A stretch of 43,817 nucleotides of DNA from Fimbriiglobus sp. (GTDB lineage Bacteria > Planctomycetota > Planctomycetia > Gemmatales > Gemmataceae), in assembly GCA_025351325.1 (NCBI GenBank), contig JANXWE010000084.1:1-43817 (forward strand), written 5' to 3'. The notes under the pieces were generated by a model. The model was given only the letters and a program-made list of their open reading frames with translations. It was not told where the DNA came from and made no database searches. The position numbers and the translations under genes were made by a program. Shown one piece after another: positions 34,632 through 43,564 of this stretch (its first letter is position 1; every line of letters begins with the position of its first letter).

Positions 34632-36143
34632 ATGTTCCTACTCCGAGTTACTGTCCTGGTTGTCCTGGTTTCTGGATTGGTATTCGCTAGCCCGGAGGAA
34701 CCGAAGAAGACGGTGCCGAAGTTCAAGATTGGCAAGGACACCACGTTCGTCGATGGGCCACTCGATGCGGAGGGGTACATCGACTATGAAGCGGCGCTGA
34801 ACACACTGCTGAAAGGGAGCATCACCCCGGAAAACAACGCCGTAGTGCTGTTGCTGAAGTGCCTCGGGCCGAAACCGGAAGGATCGAAGCTGCATCCGGA
34901 CTTCTACAAGGCGTTGGGGGTCGAGCCGCCGCAGGAGAAAGGGGACTACTTGGTGACATACCGGCAACACTTCAAAAACGAACTCGCGGGAGCCGAACAG
35001 CAGAAATACCGCGACCTGCAAGACCGATTGACGTTCAAACCGTGGAAATCTGTGGAGTCCGCGGAACACGTCCAGTGGCTCAAAATCAACGAGAAACCGC
35101 TGTCCGTGGCCGTGGAAGCGTCGCAATATGCCGAGTATTACCATCCGTCCATCTCTCGGAAGAAAGATGGCAAACCGGGGCCGATATTAGAAGCGTCGAT
35201 GCCGATGGTGCAAGAGTACCGCGAGCTTGCTGAGCTACTGGTGACCCGAACCATGTTGAAATTGGGGGAGGGTCAAATCGACGAAGCGTTTTCTGACGTG
35301 TTGGCGATCCACCGGCTCGGTCGCTTGGTGTCGCGCGGCGGTTCGGGACTCGACTTCCTCGTGGGCATCGCCCTCCAGGCCCGGGCGCACAACGCCGAGA
35401 CGGCCATTTTTGAACAGGGTCAGCCGACGGCGAAACAGTTGCTGGCGTACCAAGCTGAGTTGCTGAAGCTGCCACGGATGGCCAAGTTCGCGGATATCGT
35501 CAACTGGTATGACAGGTTCGTCTATCTGGATTCGCACCAAGCCACGCGGCGCGAAGGCTTGGACGGTCGCACGCCGGATCAAGTCGCCCAAGCCCTCGAT
35601 TTCGAACTCATTTTTCGCTACGGCAACACGATTTTTGACAAGATCGTGGCGTTTTTGAAACTGCCGACCCGGTCGGAACGCCTGGGGATGAAAGAGATCG
35701 GTTCCGAAATCGAAAACGGGTTTTCGACACGTAATAGAAAGAAAGCTCGAAAGCAGCTTCAAGGCGACACCAAGAAAGTCCGTGCGGCAGTGAGTGAGGA
35801 GATCGGTAAGGTGCACATCGGTCTGCTGTGCAGCGGTATCGAGAAACTGGCCGACGCGACTGACCGTAACGAGCAGATCCACCGCAATGGCATCGTTGCC
35901 GCGGGTCTGGCGGCTCATTTCGCGGACACCGGCAAATATCCGGAGTCGCTTGTGGATCTGCTGCCAAAGTATCTGGCAAAGGTTCCCAGCGATGTGTTCA
36001 ACGAAAAACCACTGACGTACCGAAAGTTGAACACCGGCTACCTGTTCTACAGCGTGGGATCGAACGGGGTCGATGATGGTGGTAAACTCGTCACCGATGT
36101 CCCGCGCGGCGATGATGTCGGCGTGCGGATGCCGTGGAAGTGA
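34632..36143 (+). CDS. Large exported protein with pseudopilin-like C-terminal motif, unknown
   Basis: The 503-residue product has an N-terminal hydrophobic segment (MFLLRVTVLVVLVSGLVF), either a signal or an anchor, and a mainly helical body with WYDRFVYLDSHQATRREGLD and IHRNGIVAAGLAAHFADTGK. The end holds PLTYRKLNTGYLFYSVGSNG followed by VDDGG, a pattern seen at the end of many planctomycete exported proteins and similar to the calcium loop of GspG-type pseudopilins. GGAG seven bases upstream supports ATG 34632. Function unknown. Confidence 0.75.
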   Translation: MFLLRVTVLVVLVSGLVFASPEEPKKTVPKFKIGKDTTFVDGPLDAEGYIDYEAALNTLLKGSITPENNAVVLLLKCLGPKPEGSKLHPDFYKALGVEPPQEKGDYLVTYRQHFKNELAGAEQQKYRDLQDRLTFKPWKSVESAEHVQWLKINEKPLSVAVEASQYAEYYHPSISRKKDGKPGPILEASMPMVQEYRELAELLVTRTMLKLGEGQIDEAFSDVLAIHRLGRLVSRGGSGLDFLVGIALQARAHNAETAIFEQGQPTAKQLLAYQAELLKLPRMAKFADIVNWYDRFVYLDSHQATRREGLDGRTPDQVAQALDFELIFRYGNTIFDKIVAFLKLPTRSERLGMKEIGSEIENGFSTRNRKKARKQLQGDTKKVRAAVSEEIGKVHIGLLCSGIEKLADATDRNEQIHRNGIVAAGLAAHFADTGKYPESLVDLLPKYLAKVPSDVFNEKPLTYRKLNTGYLFYSVGSNGVDDGGKLVTDVPRGDDVGVRMPWK

Positions 36144-36189
36144 ATTCCGGTTCCGCGCTCGACATTCGTCGGGTGTACGAAACGGTTTG

Positions 36190-37064
36190 GAATGACACGG
36201 CGATTGCCGTCGTGTCACTATGACTCCGTTGGCGGCGTTCGCCGGTCGCTTGGCCGGCCCGGCGAACCCAGAATTCCTCCAACGGACTGGTCTCGCTCAG
36301 GGTATCCGCTCGCAGTTGCAGGATCGCCTCGGCCCCTGGCTCCGACCAAAATTTCTCGGTTCCTTTCACCCGCTGATTCAGCCGCTTGATCGTCGACTCC
36401 ACATGGCTCGTCGTGATCGGCAAACCCGCCTGCCGATACTCGGCGCATTTCATCCGCCCCTGCTGATTCCGCAAGTACCCCAACGAGTCCGCCAACTTCG
36501 TCCGCGGACTCGTCTCCCCGTCCGACTCCCCCGGTTCGCCCAGCGTCACCTGCCGCGCCGCCAAGCCCGTGATGACGGCGGTGACGTCTCCGGTCCACAG
36601 TGCCGCAATCCACCCCGTAGTCCGGCCAACCGTCGGCGAACGGGCGGCCCGCCACCGCCACGTCCGGTGCGATCACCCCGGCCGGCGTCGCCTTCCGCTC
36701 CATCAATGGCAACGCCAAATACGCGTCCGCCGCCGCATCTCGTTCAACGCACCGTTCCATCCCGATCCCCAGCGTCCGCCGCTCCACCTGCTTCGCCGAC
36801 ACGATCACTTCCGCCAACATCGCCAACGCCGTCGACGGACGGCGTCGCCGGGAGGGGCGCTGCTTGACGCTCCAAGGCCCGATTCAAGAGTTCGCGCGAA
36901 ATGGTTCGGCCCAACTGAACAGCCAATTCTTCGAGGTCGGCGAAAGTCGTCCCCCGCGGTGGGCCGTTCGGCCCGTAGAGCTTGCCGACCAGATTTTTGG
37001 CCACCCCGTCGAGGTAGACCTTCGGAATCTCGACTTCCGGACGCGGGATCGTTTTGCGAGCCAT
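36190..37064 (-). pseudogene. Broken ISKra4-family transposase
   Basis: Three pieces in three frames can be read on the minus strand. The start is [20 protein letters not shown] through [13 protein letters not shown] (37064 to about 36854). The middle, [20 protein letters not shown] with the [17 protein letters not shown] segment, lies at about 36830-36650. The C-terminal catalytic part is SLGYLRNQQGRMKCAEYRQA, LPITTSHVESTIKRLNQRVK and TEKFWSEPGAEAILQLRA (36564 to about 36210). The zinc-finger region and the stretch around the first catalytic Asp are deleted, and the stop has been lost, the frame running through the left terminal repeat. It cannot encode an active transposase. Confidence 0.85.
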
Positions 37065-37084
37065 CTTGGAGCTCCATCAGGAGT

Positions 37085-37114
37085 TGCGGCAATTGCCCAA
37101 GAGCAATTGCCGCA
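37085..37114. repeat. 12-base hairpin at the right end of the IS element
   Basis: TGCGGCAATTGC (37085-37096) pairs perfectly with 37103-37114 across six bases. It lies between the transposase start and the terminal repeat and is probably an intrinsic part of the IS. Confidence 0.6.
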
Positions 37115-37190
37115 CAGTCGCCCCCGACGCGCAAGGTCAAGTCGCAAACCGTGTCGTACACCCGGCGTCACCCCCTTCCGCACTTGGCCT

Positions 37191-37213
37191 CGCCGAAGGA
37201 GTCGCCTTCGGCG
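37191..37213. repeat. Nine-base hairpin upstream of ettA
   Basis: CGCCGAAGG at 37191-37199 and CCTTCGGCG at 37205-37213 form a perfect stem 44 bases before the ettA start. It may mark the 3' edge of old neighbouring sequence or act in the ettA leader. Confidence 0.4.
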
Positions 37214-37256
37214 TAAGATACCCTTACCACCACTTAAGTACGGCACCGAGGGTCGC

Positions 37257-38927
37257 ATGGGCGAGCGCTACATCTACAACATCCGCAACCTCACGAAGCA
37301 CTACGGCAAGAAGGAAGTGCTGAAGGAAGTCCACCTGTCGTTCTACCCCGGCGCCAAGATCGGCGTGCTCGGGAACAACGGCTCGGGCAAGTCGACGCTG
37401 CTGCGGATCATGTCGGGCGGCGACAAAGAATTCATGGGCGAAGCCTGGCCCGAATCCGGCGCGAGCATCGGCTACGTCCCCCAAGAGCCGTACTTGGAAC
37501 CGGGCACCACCGTGCTGCAAAACATCGAAGAAGCCGTGGCCCCGACGCGGGCGCTCACCACCCGAATGGACGAACTCGCCGAGAAGATGGCCACCTGCGC
37601 CGAACACGAGTTCGAGAAGATCTCGGACGAGATGGCCCGCGTCCAAGACAAGATCGACGCGACCGACGCTTACAACCTCGACCGCCAACTCGAACTGGCG
37701 ATGGATTCGATGCGGTTGCCGCCGCCGGACGCCCTCGTGGACCGCCTCAGCGGGGGCGAGAAGCGGCGCGTGTACCTGTGCAAGACGCTCCTTCAAAACC
37801 ACGATTTGTTGCTACTCGACGAACCGACCAACCACTTGGACGCCGAGAGCGTCTACTGGCTCGAGCGCCACTTGATGCAGTACAAAGGGGCCGTCGTCGC
37901 CGTGACGCACGACCGCTACTTCCTCGACAACGTGGCCAAGTACATTTTGGAGCTCGACCGCGGCCGGGGGATTCCGTTCGAGGGGAACTACTCGTCGTGG
38001 ATGGAGCAGAAAGTCCGGCGGATGAAAGTCGAGGAGAAGCAAGAAAGTTCCCGGCAGAAGCAGCTCGCCCGTGAAATCGAGTGGTCGAAGATGGCCCCGC
38101 GTGCCCGGATGGGCAAGAACAAGGCCCGCTTGGCCGGCATCGAGAAGTTGCAGAGCCAGGAGATGGAAGACCGCGACGACGAACTGCTGATCCAGATTCC
38201 CCCCGGCCCGACCCTCGGCGATTTGGTCATCCGGGCGGAGGGTGTCAAGAAGGCCTACGGCGACAACTTGCTGTTCGACAACTTGACGTTCAACCTTCCT
38301 AAGGGGGGCATCGTCGGCGTGATCGGGGCCAACGGTGCCGGGAAGACGACGCTCTTCCGCATGATCGTCGGCGAAGAAAAGCCCGACGATGGTGTACTGA
38401 CGGTCGGCCCGACCGTGAAATACGCCTACGTCGACCAGAGCCGCGAATCGCTCGAAGCCGACAAGACGATCTTCGAGGAGATCACCGGCGGCACCGATTA
38501 CATCCTGCTCGGTAACCGCCGGATCGCCAGCCGCGGCTATGTGGCCCGCTTCAACTTCAAAGGGCCGGATCAGCAGAAGCTCGTCGGCACCTGCTCGGGT
38601 GGAGAGCGGAACCGCATTCACTTGGCCAAGCTGTTGCGCAGCGGTGGGAATTTACTGTTGCTCGACGAACCGACCAACGATTTGGACATCGACACCCTAC
38701 GAGCACTCGAAGAAGCCCTCATCAATTTTGGGGGCTGCGCGGTGATTATCAGCCACGATCGCTGGTTCTTGGATCGCATCGCCACGCACATCTTGGCCTT
38801 CGAGGGCGATGGTCAAGTGACCTGGTGCGAAGGGAACTTCCAAGTGTACGAAGAGCAGCGCACCGCGAGATTGGGAGATGTGGCGAGCCGGCCAGCGAAG
38901 ATGAAGTACCGGAAGCTGAGCAATTGA
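37257..38927 (+). CDS. ettA: ABC-F translation factor EttA
   Basis: This 556-residue protein has two ABC ATPase domains and no membrane part. Domain one has [17 protein letters not shown], the signature [17 protein letters not shown] and [16 protein letters not shown]; domain two has [32 protein letters not shown] and [16 protein letters not shown]. The linker between them is the P-site interaction motif ([19 protein letters not shown]), and the arm after Walker A of domain one fits EttA rather than Uup. EttA binds the ribosomal E site and gates the first peptide bond according to ATP level. Start at ATG 37257 with GAGGG four bases upstream; the frame upstream of it is remnant IS sequence. 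Confidence 0.95.
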   Translation: MGERYIYNIRNLTKHYGKKEVLKEVHLSFYPGAKIGVLGNNGSGKSTLLRIMSGGDKEFMGEAWPESGASIGYVPQEPYLEPGTTVLQNIEEAVAPTRALTTRMDELAEKMATCAEHEFEKISDEMARVQDKIDATDAYNLDRQLELAMDSMRLPPPDALVDRLSGGEKRRVYLCKTLLQNHDLLLLDEPTNHLDAESVYWLERHLMQYKGAVVAVTHDRYFLDNVAKYILELDRGRGIPFEGNYSSWMEQKVRRMKVEEKQESSRQKQLAREIEWSKMAPRARMGKNKARLAGIEKLQSQEMEDRDDELLIQIPPGPTLGDLVIRAEGVKKAYGDNLLFDNLTFNLPKGGIVGVIGANGAGKTTLFRMIVGEEKPDDGVLTVGPTVKYAYVDQSRESLEADKTIFEEITGGTDYILLGNRRIASRGYVARFNFKGPDQQKLVGTCSGGERNRIHLAKLLRSGGNLLLLDEPTNDLDIDTLRALEEALINFGGCAVIISHDRWFLDRIATHILAFEGDGQVTWCEGNFQVYEEQRTARLGDVASRPAKMKYRKLSN

Positions 38928-38940
38928 AAGGGGCGATGCG

Positions 38941-39579
38941 ATGGCGCTGGAAGAATTTTGGAGGAATGTCCGCCGAGCGGTGACGCTCATTCGGCCTAGC
39001 GCGATCGCGGACTCGCCGCGCATTTCGACCGAGGAAATTTCGCGGAGCTTGGCGTCGGCCGATTTGTGGCTCGTTCGCGGAGCGGTCGGCGGCTACGACG
39101 AAAAGGATTTCCCGTTCCTGTCGCCGGAGGAGTTGTCCCGGCTCACCGCTGCTGTGCAGCAATTCCGTGATGTGGCGGTCACCGTGAGTCCTCGCGGTCC
39201 CGCGACCCGTCAGCAAATCGAGACGGCCCGGCCCGCGTTCCAAAGCATCGTTGAACTCTTGGAGTTTGATCGTTTTGCGGATGCGGACGCGTTCCGAATC
39301 GGGAAGGAGATTGAACGGCGACTGGCCCCGGATCGTCCGGCGGAGTTAGCCGAACTGCGATTCGAGACCGGGCCAGACAGCACCGGCGATCCAGGTTTGT
39401 GGGTGTGGGCTTTCGTTGCCGAGTCGGGCGAACACCGAAAAGACGTATTTTTCGGGGCGGTGGACAAGATCGAACCTCACCTCGGGCCGATCGCGTGGGA
39501 CGTCGCTTCGGGTAGGCAGCCGTACATCCTATTTCGTTCGACTCTGGATCAACTCGCACCCGAGGCCGCCGCCCGATGA
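38941..39579 (+). CDS. Unknown protein paired with a HEPN-like protein
   Basis: The 212-residue soluble protein starts MALEEFWRNVRRAVTLI and has a mixed helix pattern (TEEISRSLASADLWLVRGAV, SPEELSRLTAAVQQFRDVAV). The second half contains ELRFETGPDSTGDPGLWVWA, a conserved-looking acidic/Gly run. I do not recognise a family. It is 13 bases after ettA and overlaps the HEPN-like gene by four bases (ATGA), so the two are surely translated together. No nucleotidyltransferase motif, the usual partner of HEPN toxins, is seen. Confidence 0.65.
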   Translation: MALEEFWRNVRRAVTLIRPSAIADSPRISTEEISRSLASADLWLVRGAVGGYDEKDFPFLSPEELSRLTAAVQQFRDVAVTVSPRGPATRQQIETARPAFQSIVELLEFDRFADADAFRIGKEIERRLAPDRPAELAELRFETGPDSTGDPGLWVWAFVAESGEHRKDVFFGAVDKIEPHLGPIAWDVASGRQPYILFRSTLDQLAPEAAAR

Positions 39580-40082
39580 GCCTCGCTGCCGACTTGCTCG
39601 CCCAAGCCTTGATGCTGGCCGAATTGGAACCGAAGAAGCCGAAGCAAGCGAGCCTGCGCCGAGCGGTGTCCGCCGCATACTACTCGCTGTTCCATCTCCC
39701 CGTGGACGATGCGGCGCGGCTGTTTGTCCGGGATGATTTCGCCCGGATCGCTTTGATCGCTCGTTCCTTCGACCACGGCAAAATGAAGGAAGTGGCCAGC
39801 CATTTTTTAGGGAACGATTTGCCGGAGCGGATTCGGTTGAAGCTGGTGTACCAAACGCCTCCCGAGTTGAGAGTGGTCGCGGAGGCATTCGTGAAGCTCC
39901 AGCAACTCCGGCACGAGGCGGATTACAACGTGAACCGCCAGTTCACCCGGTCGGAAGTTCAACAGCTCATCCGCGACGCGGAGACCGCCCTCGTCTCTTG
40001 GAACAAGGTTCGAAACACCGACGACGCCCGAATGTTCTTAGCCTGTTTCTCACTGTGGGACAGTTGGAACAAAAGGCGTTAA
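39576..40082 (+). CDS. HEPN-like helical protein
   Basis: The 168-residue all-helical protein shows the HEPN start helix RRAVSAAYYSLFHLPVDDAA and the later LQQLRHEADYNVNRQFTRSE, where R..ADY is usual for HEPN domains of the PF05168 kind. The RX4-6H ribonuclease motif of active HEPN toxins is not seen in its normal form (the visible RH pair is adjacent), so it may be a binding protein rather than a nuclease. It shares a translation overlap with the unknown gene before it and is 22 bases before the ABC ATPase gene. Confidence 0.7.
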   Translation: MSLAADLLAQALMLAELEPKKPKQASLRRAVSAAYYSLFHLPVDDAARLFVRDDFARIALIARSFDHGKMKEVASHFLGNDLPERIRLKLVYQTPPELRVVAEAFVKLQQLRHEADYNVNRQFTRSEVQQLIRDAETALVSWNKVRNTDDARMFLACFSLWDSWNKRR

Positions 40083-40104
40083 AAGTCTTTAAGATAAGGA
40101 AATC

Positions 40105-40806
40105 ATGATCGAACTCCTCAACGTCACCAAGTCTTACGAACAGGGCCGGCGGAACGTCACCGCTGTGGCGGGGGTGACGCTCACCGTCGCGGGGGGCGAG
40201 TACGTCAGCATCATGGGGCCGTCCGGGTCGGGCAAATCGACCCTGATGCACCTGATGGGCGCGCTCGACACCCCGACCACGGGCCGGGCCGTGTTCCAAG
40301 GCCGCGACATGCAGACGATGTCCGACCGGGAACGCTCGCTGCTGCGGCGCACGAAGATCGGCTTCGTGTTCCAGTCGTTCAATTTGCTGCCGACGCTCAC
40401 GGCCGCCGAGAACGTGGCCCTGCCGCTGCTGCTCGACCGCGTCAGTCGGCGGATCGCCGTGGCGAAGGCCCTCGCCAGTTTGGAACGGGTCGGCTTGGCC
40501 CACCGCGGCGAGCATTACCCCGAAGAAATGTCCGGCGGCGAAATGCAGCGGGTCGCCGTGGCGCGGGCCTTGGTCGCCGATCCCGATGCGGTGCTCTGCG
40601 ATGAACCGACGGGTAACCTCGACACGAAGACGAGCCGGGAAATCTTGGAGTTGCTCGCCAGTTTGCCGGAACCGGGTCGGCGGGCCGTCGTCATGGTCAC
40701 GCACGATCCGAACGCGGCGAAGTTCGGCACCCGCTTGGTTCAAATTCGAGATGGGCTGATCGAAGTCGATCAACCCGTCCGGCGCGGTCAGTTACAAATG
40801 GCGTGA
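40105..40806 (+). CDS. ABC transporter ATPase (LolD/MacB type)
   Basis: The 233-residue ATPase has the Walker A run GPSGSGKSTLMHLMGALDTP, the Q-loop FVFQSFNLLPTLTAAENVAL, signature MSGGEMQRVAVARALVADP, Walker B AVLCDEPTGNLDTKTS and the switch His (VMVTHDPNAAK). The DxPTxGRAVF start and the FNLLPTLTA Q-loop are typical of the LolD/MacB/FtsE branch that drives non-transport mechanical work across the inner membrane. The permease follows after 67 bases. AGGA sits close before the ATG. Confidence 0.93.
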   Translation: MIELLNVTKSYEQGRRNVTAVAGVTLTVAGGEYVSIMGPSGSGKSTLMHLMGALDTPTTGRAVFQGRDMQTMSDRERSLLRRTKIGFVFQSFNLLPTLTAAENVALPLLLDRVSRRIAVAKALASLERVGLAHRGEHYPEEMSGGEMQRVAVARALVADPDAVLCDEPTGNLDTKTSREILELLASLPEPGRRAVVMVTHDPNAAKFGTRLVQIRDGLIEVDQPVRRGQLQMA

Positions 40807-40873
40807 GAATGGGAATCCCGGTCGGCGCCAGGATGCGCCGACCGTCACATGCGGCCCCGCCGCGGAGTGCACG

Positions 40874-43564
40874 ATGCAAACCGTCTTTCGCCTGCTGAGC
40901 TTGCGCTATTTGCTGCAGCGCTGGGATCGCTCCGCACTGATCGTGGCGAGTATCGCCCTCGGCGTCGCCACCTTGGTTTCGACTCGCATTCTCAACGAAT
41001 GCATCGAAGCGGCCGCGACCCAATCGGCGACGCCCCTCGGCATCGGCGATCTGTTCATCACCAACGGTGAACTCGGCGTGAACCGGCCGATCGCCGACGA
41101 AGTGCGAGCCGCCGCCATCGACGGCATCGAGAGCGTTCAGCCCATCGTGGTGGATCGGGTGTTTTTGCCGAACCAAGACAACCGCGCCACGGTGCTCGTC
41201 GGCGCCGAACTCGCCAAGCATCAACTCGCCGGGCACGACGCCTTCGAAGCCATGGCCGGAGAAAATCCTCTCAAAATCAGCATCGCTCGAATCGACTTCG
41301 CGCACGTCTCGTGGTTGGCCATCTCATCGCCCCGGAAGGTGATCATCAGCCGCGCGCTCTACGACGAATGGATCCAGCGCAAGAAGTTGAAAGACGAACC
41401 GTTCCTGCTCCGCTACGGGAGTCGCACGCTCGAATACTACCCGGTCGGCATCGTGGATTACGGCGACGATTCGCCGCTGAAAGCCCTCGGGCCGAACATC
41501 GTCGGCATGGAAATCGTCCAAGCGGCGAAGTTCCTCCGCCCGAGTCCGGTCGACGCCGTGGCCGCCCTCGTCGGCGGGAGTGTGAACCCGGACGCTTGGG
41601 ACGAACTCCAGCCGCCGCGCGTGAACCGCATCGACATTTTGTTGAAGCCGGGCGCCGACCGCGCCGCCGTGCAGGCTCGGTTGGAAAGCATCGTCGGTGG
41701 GCGTGCCCTCGTTCGCACCCCGAAAGAACAAGATCAGAACACCCAAGAAATCATCGGCGGCATCCAACTCGGCTTCACGCTCTGTTCCATCGGCGCGATG
41801 GTGGTCGGCCTGTTTCTCGTTTACAACTCGCTCGCGGTGACGGTGGCGGAACGTCGGCACGACATCGGCATCTTGCGCTCCATCGGGGCCACGCGGTTGC
41901 AGATCGTGGCCATGTTCGTCGTCGCCGCATTCGTCCTCGGGTTCATCGGCTCGCTCTTCGGCATCCCCCTCGGCTACGGTTTATCGCAAGTGGCGTTGCA
42001 GATGATCCAGACCGATATGGCCCGGATGTACGTCGGCGGCGAAGTCCCGTTGACCCTGCCCAACCCGCTGACGTTGCTGCTGGCCTTCGTCGCCGGGGTC
42101 GGCACGGCCGTGTTCGCCGCCCTCGTTCCTTCGTTGCAGGCCGCCTACCAAGATCCCGCCGACGCCGTGCGCCGCGTCCCCGGTGGCGTCGGCGGCGCTT
42201 GGCGGGCCGCCCACCGCGTCGTCTGCATGACCCTCGTGGCCGGCGGCGTGGCGATGGTGCTGAGCCGCCACGAACTGCCCCCGCGCGTCGGCGCCTTCGG
42301 CGGCATGGTCTTCGCCCTCGTCGGCATGCTGCTGGCCGCGCCGATTCTGGTCGGCATCTTGGTGAAGTTTCTCCAACCGCTGCTCCGGCAGGTGCTGCCC
42401 ATCGAAGCCCGACTCGCCGCCGACAACTTGATCCGGTCGCCGGGTCGCACCGGGTTGGTGATCGGCGCCCTCGCCGCCGGGGTCGCGGTGATGATTCAAA
42501 CCGCCGGGGTCGGCCGCAGCAACGAAGAACCGGTGACGAAATGGCTCGATGAAATCATCCAGGCCGATCAACTCTTGGCGGCCGGGGACATCACCGAGGC
42601 GATCGGCTCGCAGTGCCCGTGCGACCCCGAAGTGATCCGCCAATTGAAAGCCTTGCCCGGTGTCGAAGCGGTCGCCGGCATCCGCTACGTCCGCCCGGAG
42701 TACAACGGCACGTTCGTGTTCATGACCGCCATCGATATGGATCAGTTCGTCGATCCGAGCCAAGCCCGCGGCCCGAACGGACTGCCGCAACTCGATAAAC
42801 TCCGCAAGTTGCCGAACCGCGACGGCGTGGTGATCTCGGACAATTTCGCCGTGTGGCACAAAGTGAAAATCGGCGACACGATCTCGCTGAATTCGCCGAA
42901 CGGCCCGGTGAAGTTGGTGGTGCTCGACCAAGTGCAAGATTATTCCTGGAGCCGGGGCACGCTCTTCATCGACCGCGCGGTTTACTCGCGGCTCTTCCGC
43001 GATAATCAAATCGACATCGCTCACGTCTTCGTGACCCATGCGACCGACGAGGCCCGCCTCGCCGCCAAAACGCGGGTGATCGCCTTCGCCGCCGACAAGG
43101 GGTACGTCACCGCCGACCGCACCGCCCTCCGCAAAATCCTCGGCGACATCATCGAGCGCGTCTACAAACTCGTCCACATGCAACAGGTGGTCGTGGGGTT
43201 GGTTGCCGCTCTCGGGGTCATCACGTCGCTGCTGATTTCGGTACTCCAACGCAAGCGCGAACTCGGGTTGCTACTCGCCGTCGGGGCGACCCCGGCGCAG
43301 GTCATTCTCACCGTGCTCTACGAAGCCGTGCTGATGGGACTGTTCGGGACGGTGCTCGGTTTCTTCATCGGCGTGCCGCTCGAATGGTACGTCGTCCGCG
43401 TGGTGCTCTTCGAAGAATCGGGCTTCGTGTTCGACGTGATTCTCCCTTGGAAGCAGGTCTTCAGCATCGGCGGCGGCGCCATGCTCGTGGCCACGCTCGC
43501 GGGCTTGCTGCCGGCATTGCGGGCCGTGAGGACGCGCATCCCCGAAGCGATTGCTTACGAATGA
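40874..43564 (+). CDS. FtsX/MacB-type ABC permease, large double form
   Basis: This 896-residue permease has an N-terminal anchor helix (SALIVASIALGVATLVSTRI) followed by a large outer domain, then the FtsX core of three helices beginning QLGFTLCSIGAMVVGLFLVY with ERRHDIGILRSIGATRLQIV. A second half repeats the plan: an anchor region (GRTGLVIGALAAGVAVMIQT), a second outer domain (VFMTAIDMDQFVD) and a final three-helix core (LISVLQRKRELGLLLAVGAT). This double FtsX form is seen in large MacB-like or YbbP-type permeases. With the ATPase before it, it probably moves lipoproteins, lipids or peptides, but the cargo is not known. Confidence 0.93.
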   Translation: MQTVFRLLSLRYLLQRWDRSALIVASIALGVATLVSTRILNECIEAAATQSATPLGIGDLFITNGELGVNRPIADEVRAAAIDGIESVQPIVVDRVFLPNQDNRATVLVGAELAKHQLAGHDAFEAMAGENPLKISIARIDFAHVSWLAISSPRKVIISRALYDEWIQRKKLKDEPFLLRYGSRTLEYYPVGIVDYGDDSPLKALGPNIVGMEIVQAAKFLRPSPVDAVAALVGGSVNPDAWDELQPPRVNRIDILLKPGADRAAVQARLESIVGGRALVRTPKEQDQNTQEIIGGIQLGFTLCSIGAMVVGLFLVYNSLAVTVAERRHDIGILRSIGATRLQIVAMFVVAAFVLGFIGSLFGIPLGYGLSQVALQMIQTDMARMYVGGEVPLTLPNPLTLLLAFVAGVGTAVFAALVPSLQAAYQDPADAVRRVPGGVGGAWRAAHRVVCMTLVAGGVAMVLSRHELPPRVGAFGGMVFALVGMLLAAPILVGILVKFLQPLLRQVLPIEARLAADNLIRSPGRTGLVIGALAAGVAVMIQTAGVGRSNEEPVTKWLDEIIQADQLLAAGDITEAIGSQCPCDPEVIRQLKALPGVEAVAGIRYVRPEYNGTFVFMTAIDMDQFVDPSQARGPNGLPQLDKLRKLPNRDGVVISDNFAVWHKVKIGDTISLNSPNGPVKLVVLDQVQDYSWSRGTLFIDRAVYSRLFRDNQIDIAHVFVTHATDEARLAAKTRVIAFAADKGYVTADRTALRKILGDIIERVYKLVHMQQVVVGLVAALGVITSLLISVLQRKRELGLLLAVGATPAQVILTVLYEAVLMGLFGTVLGFFIGVPLEWYVVRVVLFEESGFVFDVILPWKQVFSIGGGAMLVATLAGLLPALRAVRTRIPEAIAYE

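Larger units (their letters stand above)
36170..37164 (-). mobile_element. Decayed ISKra4-type insertion sequence
   Basis: Both ends carry related inverted repeats: CGGGTGTACGAAACGGTTTG from 36170 rightwards and, on the other strand from 37164, CGGGTGTACGACACGGTTTG. Between them lies a shortened, frameshifted transposase on the minus strand. A hairpin (37085-37114) precedes the transposase start. The element is about one kilobase, shorter than intact relatives, because of internal deletions. I see no clear target duplication. It lies between the exported protein gene and ettA. Confidence 0.85.

Noticed and set aside
36864-37256. Upstream extension of the EttA frame
   Set aside because: It reads through the decayed IS element; EttA homology begins at 37257.
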